DNA of 43,390 bases from the IMG/VR virus record IMGVR_UViG_3300045020_000094, positions 1 through 43,390 of that record; one strand, 5' to 3'. The notes beneath the pieces are model-generated. The model saw nothing but the letters and a program-made list of their open reading frames with translations. It did no database searches and had not been told where the DNA came from. Positions 22,625-29,787 of this stretch are shown here, piece after piece; the stretch's first letter is position 1, and each line of letters begins with the position of its first letter. The translations under genes were made by a program, and so were the position numbers. This DNA is from a virus.

Positions 22625-23300
22625 CTAGGTGTGATTCTCGCTTCTGTCTACCCCAATCGGCGCCGCCTTGGAACCGGATCTACTTTTTCATGAACAGGAA
22701 CATCAGGCCGGGCCTTGTCTGCTTTGCCCGTTCCTTGTCCCCCCATGTTAACAGCAGATCGATCGTGGGCAGATCAACGGCAATGTTATAACCGGTAATC
22801 GTACCCTTGGCGTTCGGCTTGTTTGCCTTGACGAACTTCATCACGTTGATCGCTTGAGGGATAATTACGTGAATCTCCGTCGAAATCGACCCTTCCGGGT
22901 TGTCCTCCGTAGGCGGAGCCGTTACGTCCACGTATTCCACTCGACACGCCAACCGTTCGCCTTTCGGCGTGGTGACCGTATCGTCATCCGTGAACATTCC
23001 CTCAATTAATGCAAGTGTCGCATCGTCTGTTTTTGGTGCAGGAACCTCCGCCGTACGCGGTACGTCCCTGATTGGAGTAATCGTGCGAGTGCTTTCCATA
23101 GCTTTTATTCACCTCATGCGTAGGTCACGATAAGACCCTACCAAGGGAACTAAACACGCTCACGGTCTTACGGATACGGTTACGGTTATACCGTTATACC
23201 GTTCACTAGTCCGGACCGATGCGTCGTAGACCCTCAAGGCAGTCACAAACTACAAACATGACCTACCCATGAGATAAACAAAAGCGAGAATCACACCTAG
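22625..23300. repeat. 19-bp perfect inverted repeat around one gene
   Basis: CTAGGTGTGATTCTCGCTT at 22625-22643 is repeated in reverse at 23282-23300 (19 of 19). The 638-base interior holds a single 139-aa gene and its leader, which has tandem CGGTTATACCGTTATACCG. Layout recalls terminal inverted repeats or paired operator sites; no transposase is inside. Confidence 0.65.
22680..23099 (-). CDS. 139-aa hypothetical protein
   Basis: Unrecognised acidic protein. Front: MESTRTITPIRDVPR; later ISTEIHVIIPQAINVMKFVK and a basic end. GAGGTGAAT precedes ATG 23099. It is the only gene within the 19-bp inverted repeats. Confidence 0.6.
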   Translation of the reverse strand: MESTRTITPIRDVPRTAEVPAPKTDDATLALIEGMFTDDDTVTTPKGERLACRVEYVDVTAPPTEDNPEGSISTEIHVIIPQAINVMKFVKANKPNAKGTITGYNIAVDLPTIDLLLTWGDKERAKQTRPGLMFLFMKK

Positions 23301-23310
23301 AACGGGGGAA

Positions 23311-23546
23311 TAGTGTATACTGCGAGGGTTACTCGCAGTCGTCCACACGCACAACCTTGTACGTGTATCCGGGTTTGTTTCTAGACGCTAAACGGTCTCT
23401 CTCCATTTTAGCGGCATCGTAACTCCTAAACGGGTATGCCGTACGGATATATCGTGCGATATTTCCGTTTTCCGAGGTACAAGAAACACAAATATACCAC
23501 GCGTTCGTTTCAACTATCATACCGAGAACCCTCCCAGTATACACTA
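23311..23546. repeat. 20-bp inverted repeat around the 63-aa gene
   Basis: TAGTGTATACTGCGAGGGTT at 23311-23330 recurs inverted at 23527-23546 with one mismatch. The left copy also forms an 8-bp hairpin at 23319-23339 (ACTGCGAG/CTCGCAGT) across the gene's stop. The TATACT inside each copy could be a -10 box, so the pair may be facing promoters or operators. Confidence 0.6.
23329..23520 (-). CDS. 63-aa hypothetical protein
   Basis: MIVETNAWYICVSCTSENGN, then YPFRSYDAAKMERDRLASRN and VVRVDD; a compact alpha/beta domain by appearance. GGGAGGG lies eight bases before ATG 23520. First leftward gene next to the control region, hence a candidate immediate-early gene. Confidence 0.6.
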   Translation of the reverse strand: MIVETNAWYICVSCTSENGNIARYIRTAYPFRSYDAAKMERDRLASRNKPGYTYKVVRVDDCE

Positions 23547-23766
23547 CTCCCCTAACCCCTTGCCGCGATTGCGAGTCACAAGGGTAACGAAAAACCCAGT
23601 TAAAGCGTAGTTTCCACCCCGCGTGCCTATGGACACATTGCCGTCGGCAGAGGCAGGGATTGTTTACTTCGGCTAGACTCCCTGGATTTCCGTTTTTTTG
23701 CTCCGTTCGCCTTTCGGCTCTCGGACGGCGCTTCTAGTGCAAGCCTGCCGCCATTCGGCCAACCCT

Positions 23767-23877
23767 TTGTTTTCAACCACTTACGCCGCTCCCCCAGCTA
23801 GCTCGGTGTGAAAATCTTACCGCAATCTGGCTTACACTTCGCCGGTAACCTGCTTGTTTTCAACCACTTGCGCTGCT
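23767..23877. repeat. tandem 87-bp repeat, iteron-like
   Basis: A 24-bp block beginning TTGTTTTCAACCACTT lies at 23767-23790 and again at 23854-23877 (two mismatches). Each is followed by TGTGAAAAT and then a CTTACACTT element, so a unit of about 87 bp is present twice. Iteron-like spacing fits an initiator-binding region. Confidence 0.55.
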
Positions 23878-24123
23878 GTGAAAATTCGGCACGTTGTGCA
23901 GCTTACACTTTCACACCCCTGCCACGGCGGTCTGCCGCCCCCTACCCCACACTGCCGCCTTGCCGCTGCTGGCCTGTTTCCGCCCCACCACGGCCCTAGC
24001 TCGCCGACCCCCTACCCTACAGGCCGCCGTGGCCCGCCGGCCCCTCCTACCGCCCCGTATCAATTTGGCCCTTGAATTGCTCTTACGCGTGGTGCGTTAC
24101 GTATCGTGTCGTATCGCCCCACG

Positions 24124-24192
24124 TGTAACATTGTTACATCACGTATGTTACACCACGTTTCTTTCACATTTCCCCCATGTAACATTGTTACA
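24124..24192. promoter_or_regulatory. operator-like near-palindromes, two copies
   Basis: TGTAACATTGTTACA occurs at 24124-24138 and 24178-24192, and a half-site TGTTACA lies between (24146-24152). Dyad sites of this size are typical for a helix-turn-helix repressor dimer. No repressor gene is seen in the window. Confidence 0.6.
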
Positions 24193-24339
24193 CACCCTCG
24201 CGCATCACCCGGGGGCAGGCCGAATCGAAGCGCGTGCGCGCGCCGGCGGGAGGCAGCGCTAAGTCACTGTGTGTCATACGGTTACAGAGAAAAAATTTTT
24301 AGAAAATTTACAAAATTCACGAACAACGAGAATAAAGGA

Positions 24340-24357
24340 GTGTAATCTAGATTACAC
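24340..24357. promoter_or_regulatory. 18-bp perfect palindrome
   Basis: GTGTAATCTAGATTACAC is a perfect palindrome with half-sites (GTGTAA) like those of the upstream near-palindromes. It lies 66 bases before the -35 box of the rightward promoter and is probably an operator. Confidence 0.65.
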
Positions 24358-24423
24358 ATATCACGCCTAAATAACTGGGGGTTTTGGTTGTAAAGGAAAC
24401 TTGTCATTTTTACTGTAAGATAC

Positions 24424-24453
24424 TTGACAATCAACGAGATAGTGTGGTATAAT
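24424..24453 (+). promoter_or_regulatory. consensus sigma70 promoter for the right arm
   Basis: TTGACA (24424-24429), 18-bp spacer, TATAAT (24448-24453). Transcription would begin near 24460, 30 bases before the first rightward gene. Both boxes match consensus, so host RNA polymerase should read it. Confidence 0.85.
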
Positions 24454-24492
24454 GGGTATGTAGTCAAAAGAGGTTTTGCGGGGGTTTTGGGG

Positions 24493-24930
24493 ATGGGTGA
24501 GATAGGTTTGGGGCAGGCCGCGGGGGTTGTGGAAACCCCGGTTACCGGGGTGGATTCTGACGCTACAGGGTGGAAAGAACCCGAGGTCGTGCCGGAGTTA
24601 TTTCCGGAAGTCGCCCAGGTTCGGTTTTGTTCGGAGAACGTATGCACCGCCGGGCACGCTTGGACTCCGGTGATGGCGGTTGGGCAGTGTCCGGGATGTA
24701 AAGCCCCGGTGCTAGCGGTCCAAATGACCCAGTGCCCGTTTTGTAATGAGCCGGTTGCGAGAATACGATACCGACAGGATCATGTGCCGCGAGGAGCGGG
24801 AATCGTTCCGATGTGTAAACCTGGAGCGCTAAGCGCCGGAGAGGTTACCGAGGTCGCGATGGAACGGGGGCGATGGAGAGAAGTGGAACGTGGGGATATA
24901 GAAAAAGGAGCAGGTGTGATAAATGGGTAA
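24493..24930 (+). CDS. 145-aa double zinc-ribbon protein
   Basis: First gene of the right arm. ATG 24493 is used because the upstream in-frame TTG is the -35 box itself. Cysteine pairs GQCPGCKAP and TQCPFCNEP form two ribbons in the middle, with further Cys near NVCTAGH and VPMCKPG. May bind nucleic acid or host transcription factors as an early product; function not recognised. Confidence 0.6.
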   Translation: MGEIGLGQAAGVVETPVTGVDSDATGWKEPEVVPELFPEVAQVRFCSENVCTAGHAWTPVMAVGQCPGCKAPVLAVQMTQCPFCNEPVARIRYRQDHVPRGAGIVPMCKPGALSAGEVTEVAMERGRWREVERGDIEKGAGVING

Positions 24931-25228
24931 AAATATGACAGCCGGACAAGGTCCGGAACGAGGCGATTCGCAGTTTGGTAACACCGGGATGCGAAAGGTC
25001 ACGATTGTCCCTGAGGCGGAGGCGAGGCCGTTTAAGCGGTGTGCGGGATGCGGGGGGTTTGTAGTTCCAGATACCCCGGAGTTGTGTTACGAATGTGCTA
25101 GGGCACGGCAGTTTTCAAACGCCGGTCCAAACGACTGGGCGGGGAACAAAGCGGATCAAGGTCCGTGTATGAATTATGAATCGAACGACGGTAAAGAAGG
25201 CCAGAGCCGTAAAGGGGATAAAGAGTAA
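24923..25228 (+). CDS. 101-aa zinc-ribbon protein
   Basis: KRCAGCGGFVV and LCYECARARQ form one four-Cys ribbon; the rest is polar and Gly-rich. It overlaps the previous stop (AAATGGGTAA) with AAAAGGAG upstream. Unknown. Confidence 0.6.
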   Translation: MGKNMTAGQGPERGDSQFGNTGMRKVTIVPEAEARPFKRCAGCGGFVVPDTPELCYECARARQFSNAGPNDWAGNKADQGPCMNYESNDGKEGQSRKGDKE

Positions 25229-25383
25229 TGCCGAAGGAGTTAGAAGCGAAGTTGAAGGCCAAGTACGGAGCGAAGTCGGATATTCCGTATAAGATCATGA
25301 ACTCGATGGGGTTTATGCATGGGTCTAAGGAGACCGCGAAAGGTGCGGCGGCTGAGCGTAAGATGGAAGGAAAAAAGAAGTGA
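25228..25383 (+). CDS. 51-aa basic small protein
   Basis: MPKELEAKLKAKYGAKSDIP, then MGFMHGSKETAKG and a Lys-rich end. Small proteins with this MPKxLExxL start and a GxMxG stretch are common near phage packaging genes. TAATG overlap upstream and GTGA overlap downstream. Confidence 0.6.
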   Translation: MPKELEAKLKAKYGAKSDIPYKIMNSMGFMHGSKETAKGAAAERKMEGKKK

Positions 25384-25700
25384 GGGAGCTTTGGGAGGCG
25401 TTTAAAAATAGAGATCCGATTGTTTTTTTGGGTCTGTTTTGTTTTCTTTTTCTTGGAGTAAGTGTTGTTATTGCGGAGGTTAAGCCTCCGGTTAAACCTA
25501 CAATCACCATCGAACAGCAACTTGAATGGGTCCAGGCTAAAAAGGATCTTGCGGAGATTAAAGTTCAATCGCAGATTAATATCGATACCGCTCAGAACAA
25601 GGTAATCCAGATCGAACAGAATCTCGCGAATATCTGTCCTCTAAAACTAAACACCAAAGGCCTCCCAGTATGTCAAGAACCTCCGGCCCAAGGAAAGTAG
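25380..25700 (+). CDS. membrane-anchored coiled-coil protein, spanin-like
   Basis: 106 residues from GTG 25380. One transmembrane helix (IVFLGLFCFLFLGVSVVIA, about 14-32), a short proline hinge, a long coiled coil (about 42-84) and a two-cysteine tail. The layout matches inner-membrane spanins (Rz); a small lipoprotein that could be the outer partner is encoded about 0.8 kb downstream. Lysis role is inferred. Confidence 0.55.
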   Translation: MRELWEAFKNRDPIVFLGLFCFLFLGVSVVIAEVKPPVKPTITIEQQLEWVQAKKDLAEIKVQSQINIDTAQNKVIQIEQNLANICPLKLNTKGLPVCQEPPAQGK

Positions 25701-25945
25701 AAGTTACCTGGCAGGATGCGTGTTTTAATCCTACAAAGGTGATTGATGCGGTGGATTTGGATTCCATGAAAGCTGGAACGTATCCGTTTGGGGTAGAAAA
25801 TATCACACTTGGATGGTTGGTTCATAAGGACGATAACTTTGTGGTCGTGGCTATGGAAGTGGATAACCAGGGCGTTACACCGTCATATCGGCATACTTGT
25901 GAAATCCCAACAAGCTGGGTAAAGAAAATTAGGACTCTACGATGA
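25670..25945 (+). CDS. 91-aa hypothetical protein
   Basis: MSRTSGPRKVEVTWQDAC, beta-rich middle (VVVAMEVDNQGVTPSYRH). Overlaps the spanin-like gene by 31 bases and the next gene by an ATGA. Resembles small conserved phage proteins of unknown role. Confidence 0.55.
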   Translation: MSRTSGPRKVEVTWQDACFNPTKVIDAVDLDSMKAGTYPFGVENITLGWLVHKDDNFVVVAMEVDNQGVTPSYRHTCEIPTSWVKKIRTLR

Positions 25946-26163
25946 CTCTAGACCGCCCGGTGATTACCACGATCCAAACGCTTGTTGCGTTGTTTAAAGA
26001 TTATTTTCCCGATGAGGATATTCCAGACGACGCGAAAGCGATTAAACTTATGATTCATCCAACAACGAAACGGCTTGGGATACAGGTCGTATCGGATACC
26101 TGGGACGGTCCGCAGGTTCCGTTGGATGTGAAGTTTGAGATAAAAAGGGTGTATAGTGTATGA
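25942..26163 (+). CDS. 73-aa hypothetical protein
   Basis: MTLDRPVITTIQTLVALFKD; helical front, then a beta pair (LGIQVVSDTW, DVKFEIKRV). Starts and stops overlap neighbours. No family recognised. Confidence 0.55.
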   Translation: MTLDRPVITTIQTLVALFKDYFPDEDIPDDAKAIKLMIHPTTKRLGIQVVSDTWDGPQVPLDVKFEIKRVYSV

Positions 26164-26246
26164 TAGGTTTTATAAACGTTATTATTATTCCTCCGATTTT
26201 TCTAGGCCGAACTATAGAACCCGGAAACCACGATGGCTGGAACTAG
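26160..26246 (+). CDS. 28-aa hydrophobic peptide (doubtful)
   Basis: ATG 26160 overlaps the previous stop and the frame is mostly hydrophobic at the start (MIGFINVIIIPPIFLG). Too short to be sure; it bridges to the 103-aa gene. Confidence 0.3.
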   Translation: MIGFINVIIIPPIFLGRTIEPGNHDGWN

Positions 26247-26544
26247 ACTTATATCATTCGATCCTCGGAACCTGCTTCACCTCCTGATCCATTATACCCA
26301 GGATCATGAAAACCAGATCCCGCTCGACGGGGAGGTTATCGGCTGCGGGGTAAGCCCGGTCCTATCCCACTGGCTTTGCCTTACGGTTCGATCCTCGAAA
26401 TGGAACGATCCTGGAGTTGACGCGGCTGGACAACCGTTACCACTTCATATCCGATACGAAGGTAAGAAAACCATGGCGTGGGGTTCAAAGGGGGAGACCA
26501 AAGGTGAATGGAAGGATGGAATTGAGGGACCGAATGGATCGTAG
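26233..26544 (+). CDS. 103-aa hypothetical protein
   Basis: MAGTRLISFDPRNLLHLLIHYTQ and a beta-like WLCLTVRSSKW segment; polar tail. Resembles the preceding two genes in general style, unrecognised. Confidence 0.55.
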   Translation: MAGTRLISFDPRNLLHLLIHYTQDHENQIPLDGEVIGCGVSPVLSHWLCLTVRSSKWNDPGVDAAGQPLPLHIRYEGKKTMAWGSKGETKGEWKDGIEGPNGS

Positions 26545-26644
26545 TGGAATAGCAATCCTCATTACTCTTATACTACTCGGAATTTGGTTGATGATCGGAG
26601 CCTGTTCGTCTGACGGTGACGACGATCAGTCTTGGAGAAAGTAG
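26534..26644 (+). CDS. 36-aa small lipoprotein, possible outer spanin
   Basis: MDRSGIAILITLILLGIW then LMIGAC, a good lipobox with Cys after Gly-Ala, and an acidic tail ending DDDQSWRK. After lipidation only a dozen residues remain. ATG 26534 was chosen over an upstream in-frame start because the signal then begins correctly. Small size would be unusual but not unknown for an o-spanin. Confidence 0.45.
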   Translation: MDRSGIAILITLILLGIWLMIGACSSDGDDDQSWRK

Positions 26645-26650
26645 ATTTAC

Positions 26651-26741
26651 GGGCCACCGGCCCGCCCGATCCCACCTGCCAAAGTCACGCCGCATGAGAT
26701 TCCCCATCTTAGTCTTACACCTCCAGGACACGCGGCGTGAC
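26651..26741. repeat. hairpin and 10-bp inverted repeat before the sugar cassette
   Basis: GGGCC/GGCCC (26651-26663) is followed by GTCACGCCGC (26684-26693) and its perfect inverse GCGGCGTGAC (26732-26741), 38 bases apart. The second arm covers an in-frame GTG of the HAD gene. This lies exactly at the boundary between small genes and the heptose cassette and may be a terminator, an operator or an insertion scar. Confidence 0.5.
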
Positions 26742-26757
26742 GGCTAAAATAACTAAT

Positions 26758-27024
26758 ATGTTTATTGCACTTGATTATGATGATACCTATACACGAGATC
26801 CAGGTCTTTGGAACCAGTTTATTGAGCTAGTTAAAAACGCAGGCCATGATATATCTATTGTTACAAAACGAGGCCCTTCTAACCAGGGACCGATCCCGGT
26901 AGAGATTTCATGTCCAATAGTATATTGTGATCGGGCCGCAAAAGCTTATTACTGCCGAGATCATAATATTCATATCGATATATGGATTGATGATGCGCCT
27001 CAGAATTTATATCAAGACGGATAA
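26758..27024 (+). CDS. HAD-family phosphatase, small
   Basis: MFIALDYDDTYTRDPGLW has the DxDxT nucleophile motif; IVTKR supplies the Thr and Lys-like region and IDIWIDDAP the acidic motif IV. At 88 residues it is a capless HAD. GmhB in heptose synthesis is also a HAD phosphatase, and this gene lies directly before an HldE-type kinase, so it may dephosphorylate the sugar bisphosphate. More AT-rich than the kinase. A GTG at 26737 is an alternative start. Confidence 0.65.
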   Translation: MFIALDYDDTYTRDPGLWNQFIELVKNAGHDISIVTKRGPSNQGPIPVEISCPIVYCDRAAKAYYCRDHNIHIDIWIDDAPQNLYQDG

Positions 27025-27033
27025 ACTATAGAC

Positions 27034-27807
27034 ATGTCATACCAACCCACAATCCCTGTGATAGGCGATGCGTTTACCGACCGTTACCATATCGGCGAAT
27101 CCACCCGGCTTTCCGCCGAGGCCCCGATTCCGGTAGTTAAGATTACCAAAACCTTTGATCTCCCCGGTGGGGCGGGTAACGTGGCTCGGAATCTCGACGC
27201 GCTTGGAGCCCGGGTATTACAAGGATATATCGGCCCGTTCCCGATTAAGAATCGGTTGATGATCGACGACCATCAGATCGCACGGTGGGACGAGAATGAT
27301 ACCTGTCAATCAAACCGGCTGATCGTTCCAATCCTTCGAACCGCGGATGCTATCGTTATCGCGGACTATGCAAAAGGATCGGTCACCCCGGAGATTATTC
27401 AAACCATCGGAAACTGGATGTTTGATACCGGAAAGCCGGTATTTGTGGATACCAAACGAGCCCCGGGGTATTTCTACGGACTCGATAAATGGTATACTAT
27501 ATTCTTTCCAAACCAAAAGGAACACGATGAATTCAATTACGATATATCGGGGGTTAGATATATCCTCAAACGAGGACGGGACGGAATACAGTATGATGAT
27601 CGAACCTTACCATCTACCGCACGATTTGTTCGTTCAGTTAATGGAGCGGGGGACAGCGTCATTGCAAGTTTCGCGTTCGCCACGGTCACCGGGTACTCTG
27701 ATCCACTCGCTTTTGCCAATACCGCGGCGGGATTAGTGGTAGAGAAACCGTATACGGCAGTGGTAACGAAAGAGGAGATAGAAAGTGCCCTTCAAATCAA
27801 ACTATAA
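27034..27807 (+). CDS. HldE N-domain-like sugar kinase (PfkB family)
   Basis: 257 residues. GDAFTDRYHIGESTRLSAEA and VVKITKTFDLPGGAGNVARN are the signature start of heptose-7-phosphate kinases; VNGAGDSVIASF carries the GAGD catalytic base. The family is usually about 315 residues, so a middle part is shortened. In bacteria this domain is fused to an adenylyltransferase as HldE; here the partner domain is a separate gene 1.4 kb on, beyond a terminase gene. Likely phosphorylates a heptose phosphate at C1. Confidence 0.8.
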   Translation: MSYQPTIPVIGDAFTDRYHIGESTRLSAEAPIPVVKITKTFDLPGGAGNVARNLDALGARVLQGYIGPFPIKNRLMIDDHQIARWDENDTCQSNRLIVPILRTADAIVIADYAKGSVTPEIIQTIGNWMFDTGKPVFVDTKRAPGYFYGLDKWYTIFFPNQKEHDEFNYDISGVRYILKRGRDGIQYDDRTLPSTARFVRSVNGAGDSVIASFAFATVTGYSDPLAFANTAAGLVVEKPYTAVVTKEEIESALQIKL

Positions 27808-28042
27808 AAATATAAACGAGTTTAGAGTAAAATGTTGGCCAGAGGATAATGGTAAGGTAGTGATAGGATTTTATAAAACCGATCAGGATGGTTACGAATC
27901 AGGAGACACACTTGAGTTTCCTAGTATTCCAGCGGCTTTATCGGCTATCGACGATCTGCGGAGTAGTATAGAAAACCTCCCAAGGTTATGGAAAGAACAA
28001 CGAGAATATCATGCCCTACGAAACACAAGCCCAGGATCGTGA
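27785..28042 (+). CDS. 85-aa hypothetical protein in the sugar cassette
   Basis: GTG start at 27785 with GAGGAG before it, overlapping the kinase end by 23 bases. AT-rich, charged (NEFRVKCWPEDNGKVVIGFY), ending in a helix. Overlaps the cupin gene by 32 bases. Unrecognised. Confidence 0.55.
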   Translation: MPFKSNYKNINEFRVKCWPEDNGKVVIGFYKTDQDGYESGDTLEFPSIPAALSAIDDLRSSIENLPRLWKEQREYHALRNTSPGS

Positions 28043-28397
28043 GTTTATAACAAAAGTCTGGGGGGCTGAGGAGGTTCTTGTCAATAACGACAAGTACTGT
28101 TCGAAAATTCTCCATATCCGCAACAGATACCGATGCTCGCTACATTACCACCCGACAAAAGACGAAACATTCATCGCTCTTGAAGGTATGGTTAAAGTAG
28201 AATACTCCCCGGTTCCGTATAACAAAAAACACGAGGCGATTCTATCTGGTAAGTTTCGTGACGCGATTCACATCCCACCAAATACCCTACACCGGTTTCA
28301 GTCCTTCGCGGGCGACGCGATGCTTCTTGAAGTATCCACCCCGCATTCTGATGAGGATGTTGTTCGTTTAGAACCGTCCGGAGAAATTCCCACGTGA
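28011..28397 (+). CDS. cupin, sugar-isomerase type
   Basis: 128 residues. KVWGAEEVLVNNDKYCSKIL, then SLHYHPTKDETFIALEG with the His/His/Glu metal set of cupin motif 1, and HIPPNTLHRF for motif 2. The WG-E-LV-N-YC-K pattern is typical of cupins encoded with heptose or mannose nucleotide-sugar genes (ManC-like). It could isomerise or epimerise the sugar phosphate, perhaps instead of GmhA, which is missing. Stop overlaps the terminase GTG (GTGA). Confidence 0.75.
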   Translation: MPYETQAQDREFITKVWGAEEVLVNNDKYCSKILHIRNRYRCSLHYHPTKDETFIALEGMVKVEYSPVPYNKKHEAILSGKFRDAIHIPPNTLHRFQSFAGDAMLLEVSTPHSDEDVVRLEPSGEIPT

Positions 28398-29248
28398 GTC
28401 TTGAGCTTACCGCGGATCTAGTTCGTTGGCTAGGAGCACAAAAACCGGCTCGGCGTAACAAATACTACGCCGCGATAGGCCAGATCGAATGGTCCCGATG
28501 CGCGGATGATATACTCTACTGGCTAGATCCGGCTCGTCACCTATTTCCCTACGTTCACACCCGAGACCCTAAACCACTTTACTCCTGTCGGATTTGTAAA
28601 AACACCGCCACCCATACCTTCGACCAACGACACACCCACTTACAGTTTCGCCATTCTATCGACGATGAAATCCCCGAATCGGGTCTCCGAACGTATTTTG
28701 AAGAACTTCCTCGTACCCGACCGTTCACGATGTTTCCGTACGTCGAGCCGATTGTAAAATACTGGCAACGTGAAAAGATAGTGTTTATCGAGAAATCCCG
28801 AGACATGATGGTAACCTGGCTTACAGTTGCGATGTACACTTGGGACACGATATTTCATGAAAACCGAGAAAACATTTTCCAATCCGATGACGCCACAAAA
28901 ACAGGAGATCTTGTTGAACGAGCGTATTTCATATATGCTAACCAACCCAAGTTTTTACGCGATATACATAAAGCCCAATTCGGTCTTGGCACAACTCGCT
29001 CGGGAGTTCTTAGGGTGCCATCTCTCAATAGCGTCGTTCTCGGGTTTCCGCAAGGGCCAGATCAGGTCCGGCAGTATCACCCCTCTGGGGTCTTTGTAGA
29101 TGAGGCTGCGTTTCAGATCCAGGCTGGGGATGCGTTTATGGCTGTGAAACCGGCTATCCAATCTGGTGGTCGATATACGGCTGTGTCATCCGCGAACCCG
29201 GGGTTTTTTATGATGGCTTGCCGAGATACTCTTGAAGGCGCAATATAA
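28394..29248 (+). CDS. terminase large subunit, ATPase part only (split TerL)
   Basis: 284 residues from GTG 28394. A front domain with CRICKN precedes the packaging ATPase: a degenerate Walker A EKSRDMMVTW (about 133), Walker B GVFVDEAAF (about 232) and the coupling motif YTAVSSANP (about 261). It stops shortly after, exactly where TerL normally enters the linker to the nuclease. The nuclease half is a separate gene at 30768. The ATG of the nucleotidyltransferase overlaps this stop (TAATG), so the break is a real gene end, not a random stop. Confidence 0.85.
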   Translation: MSLELTADLVRWLGAQKPARRNKYYAAIGQIEWSRCADDILYWLDPARHLFPYVHTRDPKPLYSCRICKNTATHTFDQRHTHLQFRHSIDDEIPESGLRTYFEELPRTRPFTMFPYVEPIVKYWQREKIVFIEKSRDMMVTWLTVAMYTWDTIFHENRENIFQSDDATKTGDLVERAYFIYANQPKFLRDIHKAQFGLGTTRSGVLRVPSLNSVVLGFPQGPDQVRQYHPSGVFVDEAAFQIQAGDAFMAVKPAIQSGGRYTAVSSANPGFFMMACRDTLEGAI

Positions 29249-29787
29249 TGCAATACATAAAACGTCCCCAACGAATCGATAACTACTATATCGCCCGAAA
29301 CTCCATGGACCCGGTGATCGAGGAACCGGTATGGTTACGGCCAAAAGATTTTAAAGGTCTTCATCTCCCTGGTCCGGTGGTACTATGCAACGGGGCATTT
29401 GATCTTCTACACGTCGGGCACATGCGAGTCCTATTCCGAGCGCGCCGCGGTGTGATCGAAAACCACCGGCATGTTCCAACAAAAACTCTTGTAGTCGCGC
29501 TTGATTCAGATCGTAAGTGCGCGATGAAAGGTCCCGGGCGGCCGATTTTATCATTCATCGAACGAGCCGCGGCGTTGGCGTATATGCCGGTAGACTATAT
29601 TGTAGAAATCGATACCGAGCGGGATATGTATGATCTGGTAAAATACCTCTCCCCAGATCTTCGAGTCCAGGGGCCGGATTATCTTAACCGACCTACCCGG
29701 TTCCCGTATATCCGGAGATGTATTGTAAAAGATTACTCAGGAATGAGAACGAGTGAAATTATAAGGAGATGTAAACTTGTTAAATGA
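29248..29787 (+). CDS. HldE C-domain-like nucleotidyltransferase
   Basis: 179 residues. VVLCNGAFDLLHVGHMRVLF holds the HxGH motif; VALDSDRKCAMKGPGRPI, VDYIVEI, LRVQGPDYL and a final SGMRTSEIIRR match the adenylyltransferase domain of HldE, which makes ADP-heptose from heptose-1-phosphate. About 42 extra residues precede the domain. Its natural partner kinase is at 27034. The nucleotide used cannot be told from sequence. It lies between the two terminase halves. Confidence 0.8.
   Translation: MQYIKRPQRIDNYYIARNSMDPVIEEPVWLRPKDFKGLHLPGPVVLCNGAFDLLHVGHMRVLFRARRGVIENHRHVPTKTLVVALDSDRKCAMKGPGRPILSFIERAAALAYMPVDYIVEIDTERDMYDLVKYLSPDLRVQGPDYLNRPTRFPYIRRCIVKDYSGMRTSEIIRRCKLVK

Larger units (their letters stand above)
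23547..24492. other. divergent control region without supported genes
   Basis: About 0.9 kb between the leftward and rightward arms. It contains a tandem repeat (23767-23940), a strongly C-rich GCCGCC-like stretch (about 23920-24060), palindromes (24124-24357), an AT-rich patch (24286-24320) and a promoter. Frames here are low-complexity and lack ribosome sites. A replication origin or early switch is likely. Confidence 0.55.

Noticed and set aside
23894-24262. 122-codon plus-strand frame
   Set aside because: Low-complexity Pro/Arg/Leu-rich translation of a C-rich repeat stretch, no ribosome site, and it overlaps operator-like sequences.
24424-24492. TTG start for the first rightward gene
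   Set aside because: That TTG is the -35 box of the promoter; ATG 24493 lies downstream of the transcription start.
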